This document shows, piece after piece, positions 25,025 to 33,576 of a stretch of DNA of 64,000 nucleotides. The notes beneath the pieces were generated by a model, which worked only from the letters and a program-made list of their open reading frames with translations, was not told the DNA's origin and made no database searches. Within the stretch, counting starts at the first letter, position 1. Every line of letters starts with the position of its first letter. The DNA lies in NCBI GenBank assembly GCA_017439185.1, contig JAFRTM010000014.1, positions 88,580 to 152,579 of the forward strand, given 5' to 3'. Source of the stretch: Bacteroidales bacterium. GTDB taxonomy: Bacteria; Bacteroidota; Bacteroidia; Bacteroidales; P3. The translations under genes were made by a program, and so were the position numbers.

Positions 25025-28000
25025 TTAATGCCGTTGAAGAGACTCGTTGAGCTTGATCTCGTCAGCCATAAGCCACGAACGGAGGCCGCGGGCTTTGTGC
25101 CAGGTAGGAATCTTGCCCATATTCTTGGCTTCCACCTTAACGTAGCGTACGTTAGGTTCGTCGCACACCACCCGGATATTGACCAGTTGGGAAGCGTTCA
25201 TCGCCTCGGAGGTTGGGTCGTAGGTAATCTTGGCGTTATGCGGAGCTGAGAACTTGGTGCCGTCAGCCGACACAGAGACCTTGACCTCGGAGGGGGCGAA
25301 AGTCCAGGCATCGGGATTGTGGGCAAAACGGAGTTCCACATCCTCGAGGGATATCTCCTTGGAGAGTTCCAGCAGCACCGAGAGGTCGGAACCCGAGAAA
25401 CCGATCCAGCCGTTGGAGAGGTCGTTGGGAGAGCCAGTCTCGCCATCGTAGAGAGCCGTGAGATAGTCGCGGTTGTATGGAGTGTTGGGCTTGTGGTCGA
25501 AGGAAGCCGCTATGATGTAGTCGTAGGAATAATGCTGCCGAGCTACAAACGAGGGAGTAAAGCCCTGCTTGTAAGTGCGGGCCTGAACGATAGAAGAGGC
25601 ATCGATGACGAACGGTTTGGTATAGACCGGCGAGGATTCGTTAGGTTCAGATCCGTCGGTAGTATAGTGAGTCGTGCCGCCCTCCACCGGGGATGTGATG
25701 GTGATGTTCATCGGAGCGTTGAAACGGTCGCGGTCTTTGTCGATGGCAGGCATCTGCAACACACCCGACACCACCTGAGGATAGGCGATACGGCGGAAGT
25801 CTTCAGGATTGGCTTCGCTATAGAGGAATGGGCGCAGATGGAGATGGAATGTAAGTTTCTTCTCTTTTATAAGAGCATTGTCTATGATGTTATAACCCGA
25901 AAGGGTGCTTCCAACGCCCGCCTCGCGGAAATCGACATGCAGCACGTTGTAAGGATTTGCCTTCAGCGAGCTGTACGACTGAGCCGACGACAGCTGGTCA
26001 ACCGTGTATGGAGCCACCGAGAAATTGAAGGTAGTGTCAATCATATCGATGAAGAGCCCTTGGTTAGCGGCTTTGAGCGCGAGCCAACGCACATTGGTGT
26101 GGTTGCCCGACTCCTGGGGTCTGTCGTAACGATAATGGAGTTTCGATACGGCAGCCTTATGAGTGCCTATGTCGCCGAAGGAGCAACGGTCGATATAAGT
26201 CTCGTGCCCCATACCGAACCAGGAGACCGAATCGACAGAAGTGGGAATCTTCAAGCAATAGCCCACGCGGGCCACATTTTTCACCGACTGGTCTATTATC
26301 ACCTCATTGTCGATGAGAATGTCGGCAGAAGAGAGGATGGCCATAGTCTGTTTGATATCGAAAAGGGGCAATCCGGCGAGGTCATTGTAACGTACCATAA
26401 TGTCAAGGACCAGCTCCGATGGGTTGTTGAGCCTGTAGTTCACCGCCACCACCTGACGCTGCAGCGACTGTTCCGAAAGGTGCATCCATGAGCGTTGCCC
26501 GTTGCGGTCCTCGCGGTCGTTGTCGGTTGCCGCGCGGGAAAATGCCATACGCAGAGGAGCCTTGAGCAGTTCGTTGTTATGGTATTTGAACGAGTTGATA
26601 TCTGCGTTGTTCAGGTCAAAAAGGATGGAGAAGTCGGGACCATTGATTTGCAGTTTGCCCGAAGGCTGCTCGCTGACCGAGAGGGAGCCGTCCGGCTGGT
26701 AAGGAAGGCGGGCAAGGGTCTTGGTCGGCAACGACATCTCGGTAGAAGCCAACACCGTTCCCTGCTGGAGTGCCGCAGTCTTGACACGCTGCTTGATGGA
26801 GAACCTCACGAAGAGTTCCTCGCCGATGTAGAGGTTGAGCACCGGCATCTTGAGCTTGAAAGTCTTGGAACCTCCGCCACTCATATCGAGGTCAATCTCG
26901 CCGCCGACGATATGCGGTTTGAGGTTGGAAAACATATTATACTCCAACACATAATTGCCGAGCGACTGCGACGGGTCGAGACTTGAGATGGAAAACTCAC
27001 AGGCGTCGGGAGTAGTCTTTATAAGCCTTACGTCGAAGGTGCGGTAAAGGTTGGCGATTTCTTGCATATAAGGCACCTGCCCGTCGGCACTGACGAGACT
27101 CGGAGTAGTCTCTTCGGCATCGCTGAGCGGGTTGTGCATAGCGGTGGAGGTCCACCCGTCAATGAAACCGCCGATAAAACGGCTATTGTCCGCCACGTAG
27201 CGCCATACCCTCTCCATAGAACCGAAGTTGTTGCCCTTGAGGGAGCCGAAAGAGTAGAGCAGCAGAGGACGCGACTGTTTTTTTACGGCGTGGGTCTTGA
27301 GCGTCTCCGGATCCGTATCGAAGAGTGCCACGATGTCGGTATTCTCGGCATAGCCTGCACCGGGGAAAATCACAGGACGCTGTTTGTCTTTCTGCTTAAG
27401 AGCGGCATAGGCACGCTCCATACAGACTCCGTTGTCTTGACACCGGCCCAGCGACCACGCTATGATGGAAGCGTTGTTCTTGAGAGGTTCGTACATATTC
27501 TGCACCCTGCTCACAAAAAGGTTCTCATAGTCGCCATCAACCGCTATAGCCTTTTTCTGAGTGGAATAGGGGCTGATGTTGGCTTCGCACACGACGTAGA
27601 AGCCCAACTCGTCGCATAGGTCGTAGAAGTCCTGCGAGGCCGGGGAATAGACGGTGGTGAGTATTGCGTTGATATTGTAGCGCTTCATCAAAGAGAGATC
27701 TTTGCGCATCTTGACGAGAGAGGGGTGAGTGGCCGTGGCAGGGTCGTAGTTGCCATAGGCCACGCCGCGCAATTTTACAGCGGTGCCGTTTACGAGCAGC
27801 TGCCCACGGTCGAGCTGCACGGTGCGGAAGCCGAAGCGACGGCCGGTGGTCTCAATGAGATTCATCTTGTTGTCGCGCAGACGGATTACGAGAGTGTAGA
27901 GATTGGGATTGTCGGCGGTCCAAGCCTGCAGGTTGGCGAGGTCACGCTGAAGGGTAACGTCCACTTCGGCACGGTTGTCGAAGGCCACCCATTTGGCCAT

Positions 28001-28858
28001 TTTCTCCAACTGCTTACCTTGGGGAGTCCATATCTCGACCTCGAGGTAATAAAGTCCCTTGCGTGCCTTGTTGGCCACCGAGGTGGTGAGCTTTATCTCT
28101 CCGGTCTTGGTCTTGGGGTCTATGTCGGTCAGGATGGTGTAGTCGCTGATGTTCACGTGCGATTTGAGCACTATGGCCACTTCGTTGGTGATGCCGAGCA
28201 GCGAATGGGACCGGTTCTGCTCGAGGAGGGTTCCGTCGGAGGTGGCGATAACCTGTATTGCAATGGAGTTGACCTTGCCGTAGTTGAGGTGTTTGGTGAT
28301 ATTGAACTCGCTGAGGGCCCGAGAGTCCTCGCTATAGCCCACAAACTGTTTGTTGATCCAGATATAGTAAGCCGAGGCTGCCTGAAGTTGGAGGTAGGCC
28401 TCGTAGCTTTTCCACGAGTTATCGGGGGTGAACTCGCGGTAATAGGTTGCAATGTAGTTGTCCTTCTCCGGCATGTCGAGCACGTTGGCAATCGACGGGG
28501 CCGACACCGGCTGGTTGGACAGGAGCCACGGGTCGCCCGGAACCAGGGCACGTCCCCAGGAGTTGAGGTTGAGTTTTTTCTGTTCCATATCGGGCCTATG
28601 GGATATCCCTTTGGTAATGTTGCAGGCCCATTTGCCGGCGAGTGGGACATAGTATGCCGAGTTTCGCCAGCCGTTCTTTTCTATATCGTTCTCGTTGTCG
28701 TAGGCTACTACGTTGACTCGTGGGTAGATCTTGTTCTGCTCGAAGATGTCGATGTCGTTCCATTCTTCGAGGAGAGGAGCCTGGGTGGGCTGGTTTTTCT
28801 GAGCCACAGCCAGGAATGCGCCTATCGTGAGTATTGTTGCAACGAGTATTTTTTTCAT
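25025..28858 (-). CDS. GH2 beta-galactosidase-fold secreted protein, probable pseudoenzyme
   Basis: 1277 residues with a signal peptide ending AVAQ. LacZ-type order: a sugar-binding jelly-roll with NSWGRALVPGDPW near residue 100, the immunoglobulin-like domain, a TIM barrel (about 355-610), a second beta domain, a C-terminal galactosidase-type domain (about 750-1040), and then a chitobiase/CHB_HEX_C-like module (HYTTDGSEPNESSP) and a discoidin-like end. Catalytic residues are missing. The acid/base position (SLGNE in LacZ) reads SLGRC, with Cys473. The nucleophile position (LCEY) reads LYSF, with Ser536. The RGVNRHEH motif reads RGVAYGNY. It is the second gene after an OMP gene. It may bind carbohydrate without cleaving it. 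Confidence 0.85.
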   Translation of the reverse strand: MKKILVATILTIGAFLAVAQKNQPTQAPLLEEWNDIDIFEQNKIYPRVNVVAYDNENDIEKNGWRNSAYYVPLAGKWACNITKGISHRPDMEQKKLNLNSWGRALVPGDPWLLSNQPVSAPSIANVLDMPEKDNYIATYYREFTPDNSWKSYEAYLQLQAASAYYIWINKQFVGYSEDSRALSEFNITKHLNYGKVNSIAIQVIATSDGTLLEQNRSHSLLGITNEVAIVLKSHVNISDYTILTDIDPKTKTGEIKLTTSVANKARKGLYYLEVEIWTPQGKQLEKMAKWVAFDNRAEVDVTLQRDLANLQAWTADNPNLYTLVIRLRDNKMNLIETTGRRFGFRTVQLDRGQLLVNGTAVKLRGVAYGNYDPATATHPSLVKMRKDLSLMKRYNINAILTTVYSPASQDFYDLCDELGFYVVCEANISPYSTQKKAIAVDGDYENLFVSRVQNMYEPLKNNASIIAWSLGRCQDNGVCMERAYAALKQKDKQRPVIFPGAGYAENTDIVALFDTDPETLKTHAVKKQSRPLLLYSFGSLKGNNFGSMERVWRYVADNSRFIGGFIDGWTSTAMHNPLSDAEETTPSLVSADGQVPYMQEIANLYRTFDVRLIKTTPDACEFSISSLDPSQSLGNYVLEYNMFSNLKPHIVGGEIDLDMSGGGSKTFKLKMPVLNLYIGEELFVRFSIKQRVKTAALQQGTVLASTEMSLPTKTLARLPYQPDGSLSVSEQPSGKLQINGPDFSILFDLNNADINSFKYHNNELLKAPLRMAFSRAATDNDREDRNGQRSWMHLSEQSLQRQVVAVNYRLNNPSELVLDIMVRYNDLAGLPLFDIKQTMAILSSADILIDNEVIIDQSVKNVARVGYCLKIPTSVDSVSWFGMGHETYIDRCSFGDIGTHKAAVSKLHYRYDRPQESGNHTNVRWLALKAANQGLFIDMIDTTFNFSVAPYTVDQLSSAQSYSSLKANPYNVLHVDFREAGVGSTLSGYNIIDNALIKEKKLTFHLHLRPFLYSEANPEDFRRIAYPQVVSGVLQMPAIDKDRDRFNAPMNITITSPVEGGTTHYTTDGSEPNESSPVYTKPFVIDASSIVQARTYKQGFTPSFVARQHYSYDYIIAASFDHKPNTPYNRDYLTALYDGETGSPNDLSNGWIGFSGSDLSVLLELSKEISLEDVELRFAHNPDAWTFAPSEVKVSVSADGTKFSAPHNAKITYDPTSEAMNASQLVNIRVVCDEPNVRYVKVEAKNMGKIPTWHKARGLRSWLMADEIKLNESLQRH

Positions 28859-28888
28859 CTTTGGTATGTTTTGCTTGTTGGGTGTTTA

Positions 28889-29482
28889 TTAGAACATTGC
28901 GCCGAGTCCGAAGCGGAAGTTGTGTGCGAGCCAACTGCCCTCTGCAATAGGTAGTTTGTTGGCGTCGTAGATGGTGTAATAGTTGTTCATGTAGAGATTC
29001 CAGCCCACGTAGAGGTTGAGACAGAAACGGCGCGTCACGGTGTAGCGTGCGCCAATATTGAGTCCAGCTGTCACTCCCATAGTGTTGACCTTCATCGTTG
29101 TTGCTTCATTGGTAGTGGGGCCTGTTTTTTTGAGAGGGATGGCGTAACCGACATAGAGTTCGGTAAATGGTGTTATGCGACGGTCGAGGTAATGGGTACG
29201 GAGACCGATGGTGATAGGAACCTGGGTGAAGGTGTTGCGGTTGTGGGCAAGGAAGGCCACTCCCAATTCAACACACGTCTGGCGCCTTATCTGGAATCCG
29301 CCGGTCAGCTGCACTCCGTTGAGTGTTACCGTGGGATGGCCTATTTTGTAGCTGGTGAAGCTGGTCATCATAGTGTAAGAGGCTGTGCCGTAGAAGCCCC
29401 ACTCGCGGAAATGGGGATACTGGGCCATCAGCGCAGGGGTCAGAAGTGATAGAAGTGCCAGGATGGAGAGTAATCGCTTCAT
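28889..29482 (-). CDS. Outer-membrane beta-barrel protein of unknown function
   Basis: 197 residues. The signal peptide ends ALMAQ. The rest alternates short amphipathic strands rich in Tyr, Thr and Gly, and the chain ends in a C-terminal Phe (LGAMF), as outer-membrane barrels recognised by BamA do. It is the size of an 8-stranded barrel (OmpX/OMP_b-brl-like). It heads the minus-strand group that includes the degenerate GH2 protein, tcdA and the DUF4249 lipoprotein. The ligand or role is not evident. Confidence 0.65.
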   Translation of the reverse strand: MKRLLSILALLSLLTPALMAQYPHFREWGFYGTASYTMMTSFTSYKIGHPTVTLNGVQLTGGFQIRRQTCVELGVAFLAHNRNTFTQVPITIGLRTHYLDRRITPFTELYVGYAIPLKKTGPTTNEATTMKVNTMGVTAGLNIGARYTVTRRFCLNLYVGWNLYMNNYYTIYDANKLPIAEGSWLAHNFRFGLGAMF

Positions 29483-29507
29483 GTGTTTCGGGTATTGATT
29501 CCTGTTA

Positions 29508-29551
29508 AAGGTTCCTTAAAGGTTGATTAATATTTCCTTAATGGTTGATTA
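29508..29551. repeat. 11-bp phased array upstream of OMP gene
   Basis: Four blocks alternate in two types: aaggttcctta, aaggttgatta, atatttcctta, atggttgatta. The 22-bp super-period (block 1 resembles 3, block 2 resembles 4) sits inside the 11-bp period. The array lies 26 bp upstream of the OMP start codon. Confidence 0.75.
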
Positions 29552-29586
29552 ATGTTTTGTTCGAGTGGAGGTCTCGCATAAGAGAG

Positions 29587-29625
29587 CGGCTGGCGCCCTC
29601 AAGGGAAGTGCGCCAGCCGTCTGTC
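29587..29625. terminator. Hairpin after the lysine-fermentation genes
   Basis: cggctggcgc (29587-29596) pairs perfectly with gcgccagccg (29610-29619). A T-run follows on the plus strand and a weaker ctctctta tract on the minus strand. It probably ends the minus-strand kam/CoA-transferase transcript. Confidence 0.6.
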
Positions 29626-29628
29626 TTT

Positions 29629-30285
29629 TTATTCCATGTTTTTGAGGTTGGGTGACACGATGAGAGTTGCCTCGGTGGCAGCCTGAACCTGTTCAACGGT
29701 GAACTCGGGGTTGATCTCGGTCAGCACGATTCCTTCTTTGGTGATTTCCATCACGCCCATCTCGGTGATGATCATGTTCACCTGGCCTTTGGCGGTGAGG
29801 GGAAGGGTGCATTTCTTGAGGATCTTGGGGTTGCCCTTGGCGGTGTGCTCCATGGCGAGGATAACCTTCTTGGCTCCTACAAGGAGGTCCATAGCGCCTC
29901 CCATTCCCGGGGTTTTCTTGCCGGGGATCATCCAGTTGGCGAGGTCGCCTTCTTCATCGACCTGCATGGCACCGAGGACGCTGACGTCGACGTGGCCACC
30001 ACGAATGATGCCGAACGAGGTAGCAGAGTCAAAGGTCGAGGCTCCGGGAACATGGGTGATATATCCACCGCCTGCGTTGATGAACCAAGGGTCTTCTTTT
30101 CCCTCTTCAGGGGTGGGGCCCATTCCTATCATTCCGTTCTCGGACTGCAGCACCACGTGCACGCCTTCGGGAAGGAAGTTCGGAATAAGTGTCGGCAAAC
30201 CGATACCAAGGTTGACTACATCGCCGTCTTTCAGCTCTTTGGCTGCTCTTTTGGCGATAAAGGGTTTAATCTGTTCTTTTTCCAT
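29629..30285 (-). CDS. 3-oxoacid/butyrate-acetoacetate CoA-transferase subunit B
   Basis: 218 residues, a full-length beta subunit of a family I CoA-transferase. The catalytic Glu is in LQSENGMIGMGP near residue 52; GIGLPTLIPNFLP and GGAMDLLVGAKK are family motifs. Downstream of kamD/kamE it fits the last step of lysine fermentation, where CoA moves between butyryl-CoA and acetoacetate (AtoA/AtoD type). The partner alpha subunit, normally adjacent, is not present on either side. It must be encoded elsewhere if this enzyme is functional. Confidence 0.87.
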   Translation of the reverse strand: MEKEQIKPFIAKRAAKELKDGDVVNLGIGLPTLIPNFLPEGVHVVLQSENGMIGMGPTPEEGKEDPWFINAGGGYITHVPGASTFDSATSFGIIRGGHVDVSVLGAMQVDEEGDLANWMIPGKKTPGMGGAMDLLVGAKKVILAMEHTAKGNPKILKKCTLPLTAKGQVNMIITEMGVMEITKEGIVLTEINPEFTVEQVQAATEATLIVSPNLKNME

Positions 30286-30323
30286 TGTTTTTATTTTTTA
30301 GTATTTTGTATCACGTTTAATGA

Positions 30324-31112
30324 CTATTTCCATCCGCGCTTCACCATCTCCTGGGCTATGTAGGAGGCCTCGTCGTCGGCATAGGTGTTGGGGCCGAAGC
30401 CGGCATCGTAGCCTAGCTCTTTGGCAAGTTCGTGACTGATACGCGGGCCGCCACAAATGAGTATCACCTTGTCGCGCAGGCCTTCGGCCTCGAGCATCTC
30501 CACCAGCTCGGTGAGGTTCTTGATGTGGACATCTTTCTGTGTGACGGTCTGGCTCACGATGAGTGCGTCGGCATGGAGTTCGATGCCTTTGGCTATAAAC
30601 TCTTCGTTGGGTACCTGGCTTCCCAGGTTGTAGGCGTCAATCATGTCGTAGCGCTCCAGCCCGTAGTGGCCGGCATAGCCTTTCATGTTCATGATGGCGT
30701 CGATTCCCACGGTGTGGGCGTCGGTTCCAGTGGAAGCTCCCACTATCACTATCTTGCGGCCGATGTTCTGCCTTATGTACTCGTCGCACTCGTGCATGTC
30801 CATCTTGTCGCTCTCCACTTTGGGCACGTGAATGGAGGAGTAGTCCACGGTGTGGGTGAGGCTGCCGTAGCAGTTCATGAAGCAGAAACCCTCGGTGAGC
30901 TGCTGCTGGAACACGACCATAGGATTATTGAATCCCATCTTCTTCAGCAACTGCTTGGCGGCTTCTTCCGCTTCGGGACCGGCGGGGACCGGCAGGGTGA
31001 AGCTCAGCTGCACTTTCCCGTCGTTCATTGTGTCGCCGTAGGGCTTTATCTTGGTGAGGTCTAAGGTTTTGTCGTAATCCTTTGCCTCCATTGAATACAA
31101 TCCTTCGCTCAT
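30324..31112 (-). CDS. kamE: Lysine 5,6-aminomutase beta subunit
   Basis: 262 residues. A PLP-binding N-terminal part is followed by a Rossmann-like B12 domain. The adenosylcobalamin motif DxHxxG is present as DAHTVG with His133. Lys144 in NMKGYAG is the expected PLP Schiff-base lysine, at the same spacing from the His as in Clostridium sticklandii KamE. GGPRISHELAKELG completes the B12 domain. With KamD it moves the terminal amino group of (beta-)lysine by a radical mechanism. It lies 48 bp after kamD and 38 bp before the CoA-transferase gene. Confidence 0.95.
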   Translation of the reverse strand: MSEGLYSMEAKDYDKTLDLTKIKPYGDTMNDGKVQLSFTLPVPAGPEAEEAAKQLLKKMGFNNPMVVFQQQLTEGFCFMNCYGSLTHTVDYSSIHVPKVESDKMDMHECDEYIRQNIGRKIVIVGASTGTDAHTVGIDAIMNMKGYAGHYGLERYDMIDAYNLGSQVPNEEFIAKGIELHADALIVSQTVTQKDVHIKNLTELVEMLEAEGLRDKVILICGGPRISHELAKELGYDAGFGPNTYADDEASYIAQEMVKRGWK

Positions 31113-31160
31113 ATCTTTAATGTGTTTTGTTTTTCAAATTACTACATTTTCTATTTAATC

Positions 31161-32735
31161 TCATTTCTTGCCTTTCAGCAGTTCAATGAACGGGTTGAAA
31201 TAGTGCTGGCCTTTCAGCGTGACTCCGTCAAGACCCTTACCTCCGTTCTTCGGCCTCTTCACGTCGGCGAATATGCCTTTCTCAAGAGCCTGGAACAATC
31301 CTTCGTTCTCCATGTTCTCCAGCAACTGCGTGGCCTTGCCGAGAACCTCTTTGGCGCGGTTCTTGATAATTCCGTTATCCTTGAACTCCACCTCCTCTCC
31401 GATATCGCGCATATTGTTGAATATGTATTTCGCGTTCTCTATCGAGAGATATCGGTCGCTCATAAACGGCGTGTGGATTGCCTCGGTCGGCATTCCGAGC
31501 AGCTGCAGTCCCTGGTGTGTCCATTGTCCGATGACGTTGAAGAGGGCGTCCTGCAGGTGTCCGCGGAATATGTTGCCGGTCATAAACTTGGTAGGCGGCA
31601 TATATTTCAGCGGGGCGTTGGGGAATATCTCCCTCAGCATCTGAGCCTGCGCCAACTCGTAGAGAAAACCGTTGGTAAGCATCGGATCCATCTCGAAGGC
31701 GTGTCCCAGTCCCATCTGCTCCTCGGGCAGACCGGCGGCGAAGGCCAGCTGCTCGTTGATAAAGTCGCTCGCGAGTACCGTGTGGGCCTCTTCGTAGGCG
31801 TCGGCGGTGGTGAGGTAGTTGTCCTCTCCGGTATTGATGATAACTCCGGCAAAGCCGTTGATGATTCTCGACATGTACTGGTCAATCAGCGTACGCTGCA
31901 TATTGATATCGCGGAACAATATTCCGTAAAGCGCATCGTTGAGCATCACGTCCAATCCTTCCAGCGCTCCCATTGCGGCGATCTCAGGCATACACAATCC
32001 CGAGCAGTAGTTGCACAGCCTTATGTAACGGCCCACCTCCTCGCCCACCTCGTCGAGAGCTTTCCTCATTATGCGGAAGTTCTCCTGAGTGGCGTATGTG
32101 CCACCGAATCCCTCGGTGGTCGCACCGTAAGGAACGTAGTCGAGCAAGCTCTGGCCCGTGGTACGTATCACAGCTATGATGTCGGCTCCCTGTCGGGCAC
32201 CAGCCTGTGCCTGCACCACATCTTCGTATATATTACCCGTGGCAACGATGATGTAGAGGTACGGCTTGCTTCCCTCGCCTATGGTCGCTATATACTCTTC
32301 CCTTCTCTGGCGACGGGCGCGTATCTTGGCCACCGTCTCGTTGATATACTTGTCCAACGCAGTCCTTATCTTCTCCTCCGGGTGCATCGGCAACTGGGTG
32401 ATGTCGATCTTTCCGTCGGCAATATCCTGTGCTATCTCCTGCGGGCTCTTGCCGGTTTCCAGCACCGCATTGCCCATGAAATACATCACGCCCTCGCCCA
32501 ACAATCCTTTTCCTTTCAGGGAATCCACCACCACGTTGGGCAACGGCACCTCGTTACTGTCTATACCGTCGATTCCCAACAAACGGCAGATGGTGCGCTC
32601 TACCGCCACTGTCGTGTACCCTTCTACAAAATCCTGCACCTGCTGGGCTATCCTTCCCGCCACTTCTCTTGCGTGGTCCACTTGCGCGAAATCCAGCCCT
32701 ACTTTTGATACTCTTTTTTCCATTTTATATTCCAT
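31161..32735 (-). CDS. kamD: Lysine 5,6-aminomutase alpha subunit
   Basis: 524 residues, matching the family's length (about 515-520). The N-terminus KVGLDFAQVDHAREVA and the central motifs fit the TIM-barrel alpha subunit that binds substrate and PLP phosphate. A second in-frame ATG at 32723 is also possible. It is first in a short operon with kamE and a CoA-transferase subunit. Other lysine-fermentation genes (kamA, kdd, kce, kal) are not in the window. A -7 box TATATTTG lies at 32800-32807. Confidence 0.93.
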   Translation of the reverse strand: MEYKMEKRVSKVGLDFAQVDHAREVAGRIAQQVQDFVEGYTTVAVERTICRLLGIDGIDSNEVPLPNVVVDSLKGKGLLGEGVMYFMGNAVLETGKSPQEIAQDIADGKIDITQLPMHPEEKIRTALDKYINETVAKIRARRQRREEYIATIGEGSKPYLYIIVATGNIYEDVVQAQAGARQGADIIAVIRTTGQSLLDYVPYGATTEGFGGTYATQENFRIMRKALDEVGEEVGRYIRLCNYCSGLCMPEIAAMGALEGLDVMLNDALYGILFRDINMQRTLIDQYMSRIINGFAGVIINTGEDNYLTTADAYEEAHTVLASDFINEQLAFAAGLPEEQMGLGHAFEMDPMLTNGFLYELAQAQMLREIFPNAPLKYMPPTKFMTGNIFRGHLQDALFNVIGQWTHQGLQLLGMPTEAIHTPFMSDRYLSIENAKYIFNNMRDIGEEVEFKDNGIIKNRAKEVLGKATQLLENMENEGLFQALEKGIFADVKRPKNGGKGLDGVTLKGQHYFNPFIELLKGKK

Positions 32736-32799
32736 TTTATACTTGTTTTACCTAACAATCAATCATTTGCACCCATTTAGGGCACAATAATACAAAATG

Positions 32800-32807
32800 C
32801 AAATATA
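32800..32807 (-). promoter_or_regulatory. Probable -7 box of kamD operon
   Basis: TATATTTG on the minus strand, about 65 bp before the kamD ATG. The -33 region is A/T-rich without a clear TTTG. No cobalamin-riboswitch fold was seen in this leader. Confidence 0.55.
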
Positions 32808-32888
32808 CAAAATGTTTTTTATATGGAATACATTTTATATAATTTTTTTCAACAAAAAAAAATATATTCCTCCGGCACAGTTCTCTCG

Positions 32889-32932
32889 AACTTGCCTCCT
32901 ATGTGCCTCCTACTTGCCTCCTATCTGCTAAC
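32889..32932. repeat. 11-bp phased array overlapping a stop codon
   Basis: Four blocks: aacttgcctcc, tatgtgcctcc, tacttgcctcc, tatctgctaac. The last block includes the GH25 gene stop (32928-32930). The units resemble blocks at 9695-9716. Confidence 0.75.
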
Positions 32933-33572
32933 TCTTTTTCTTCTTCGGCATCTTTATGTCCACCAGACTGTGGCTCGAAGCAAACTTGCTCCTGTCCACC
33001 GCCCCTTTCACGCCTGACACTGTCCCCTTCTCGGTATATTGCCACAAAGTGTAGCGGCAGCGCGGCTTCCGCCGGTAATTTGCTATAAAGAAATGGTAAG
33101 GCCGATATTTCTTGCCCGAGAAATGAGTGAAATAGACCTTCTCCGAAGTGTATATCACCGGTTTCACCCCATATTCCTTCTCCATCAGTTCCAGCAGCTT
33201 GTCCACCCTCGTCATATAAAGCCCTTTCGAATGCTTCTCCTCTATGTCGAGCACCGGCACCAAGTCCTGTTTCTTCTTCTTGATCGTTTTCCTGATGTTG
33301 GCCATCTGCTGGTAAGCCGTGGTGCGTGGACTGTACATGTGGTACGAGCCGGCCAGTATTCCTGCCGCCCTCGCGCTGTCCAGGTTCTTGGTATAGCAGT
33401 CGTCCTTGAACGAAGCCCCTTCGGTGGCTTTTATATACACAAAGCTCACCTTGCCCGAAGCCTTTACCTTGCGCCAGTTTATCGTGCCCTGATGATGACT
33501 CACGTCAAGCCCTTGCCCCTGCACCGCAAAGGCAAAAATCATAACGGCAAACAACAAGACAAGTTTTCTCAT
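32928..33572 (-). CDS. Secreted GH25 lysozyme-like muramidase
   Basis: 214 residues from ATG 33572, chosen because it gives a normal signal peptide (MRKLVLLFAVMIFAFAVQGQ) and starts 4 bp after the rng stop; an earlier ATG at 33605 overlaps rng. GH25 motifs: LDVSHHQGTINW (first catalytic Asp), YIKATEG, PVLDIEE (catalytic D-x-E), and the C-terminal WQY with VDRSKF. It should cleave the beta-1,4 bond of peptidoglycan in the periplasm or outside the cell. A lysine-rich tail ends the protein. Confidence 0.9.
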   Translation of the reverse strand: MRKLVLLFAVMIFAFAVQGQGLDVSHHQGTINWRKVKASGKVSFVYIKATEGASFKDDCYTKNLDSARAAGILAGSYHMYSPRTTAYQQMANIRKTIKKKKQDLVPVLDIEEKHSKGLYMTRVDKLLELMEKEYGVKPVIYTSEKVYFTHFSGKKYRPYHFFIANYRRKPRCRYTLWQYTEKGTVSGVKGAVDRSKFASSHSLVDIKMPKKKKS

Positions 33573-33576
33573 TGCG

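Noticed and set aside
23113-29482. Polysaccharide utilisation locus
   Set aside because: A GH2-fold protein and a DUF4249 lipoprotein are present, but there is no SusC/SusD pair or regulator, and the GH2 active site is lost.
32736-32927. Cobalamin riboswitch before kamD
   Set aside because: The B12-dependent enzyme made this plausible, but the leader is short and A/T-rich with no B12-box or conserved stem pattern.
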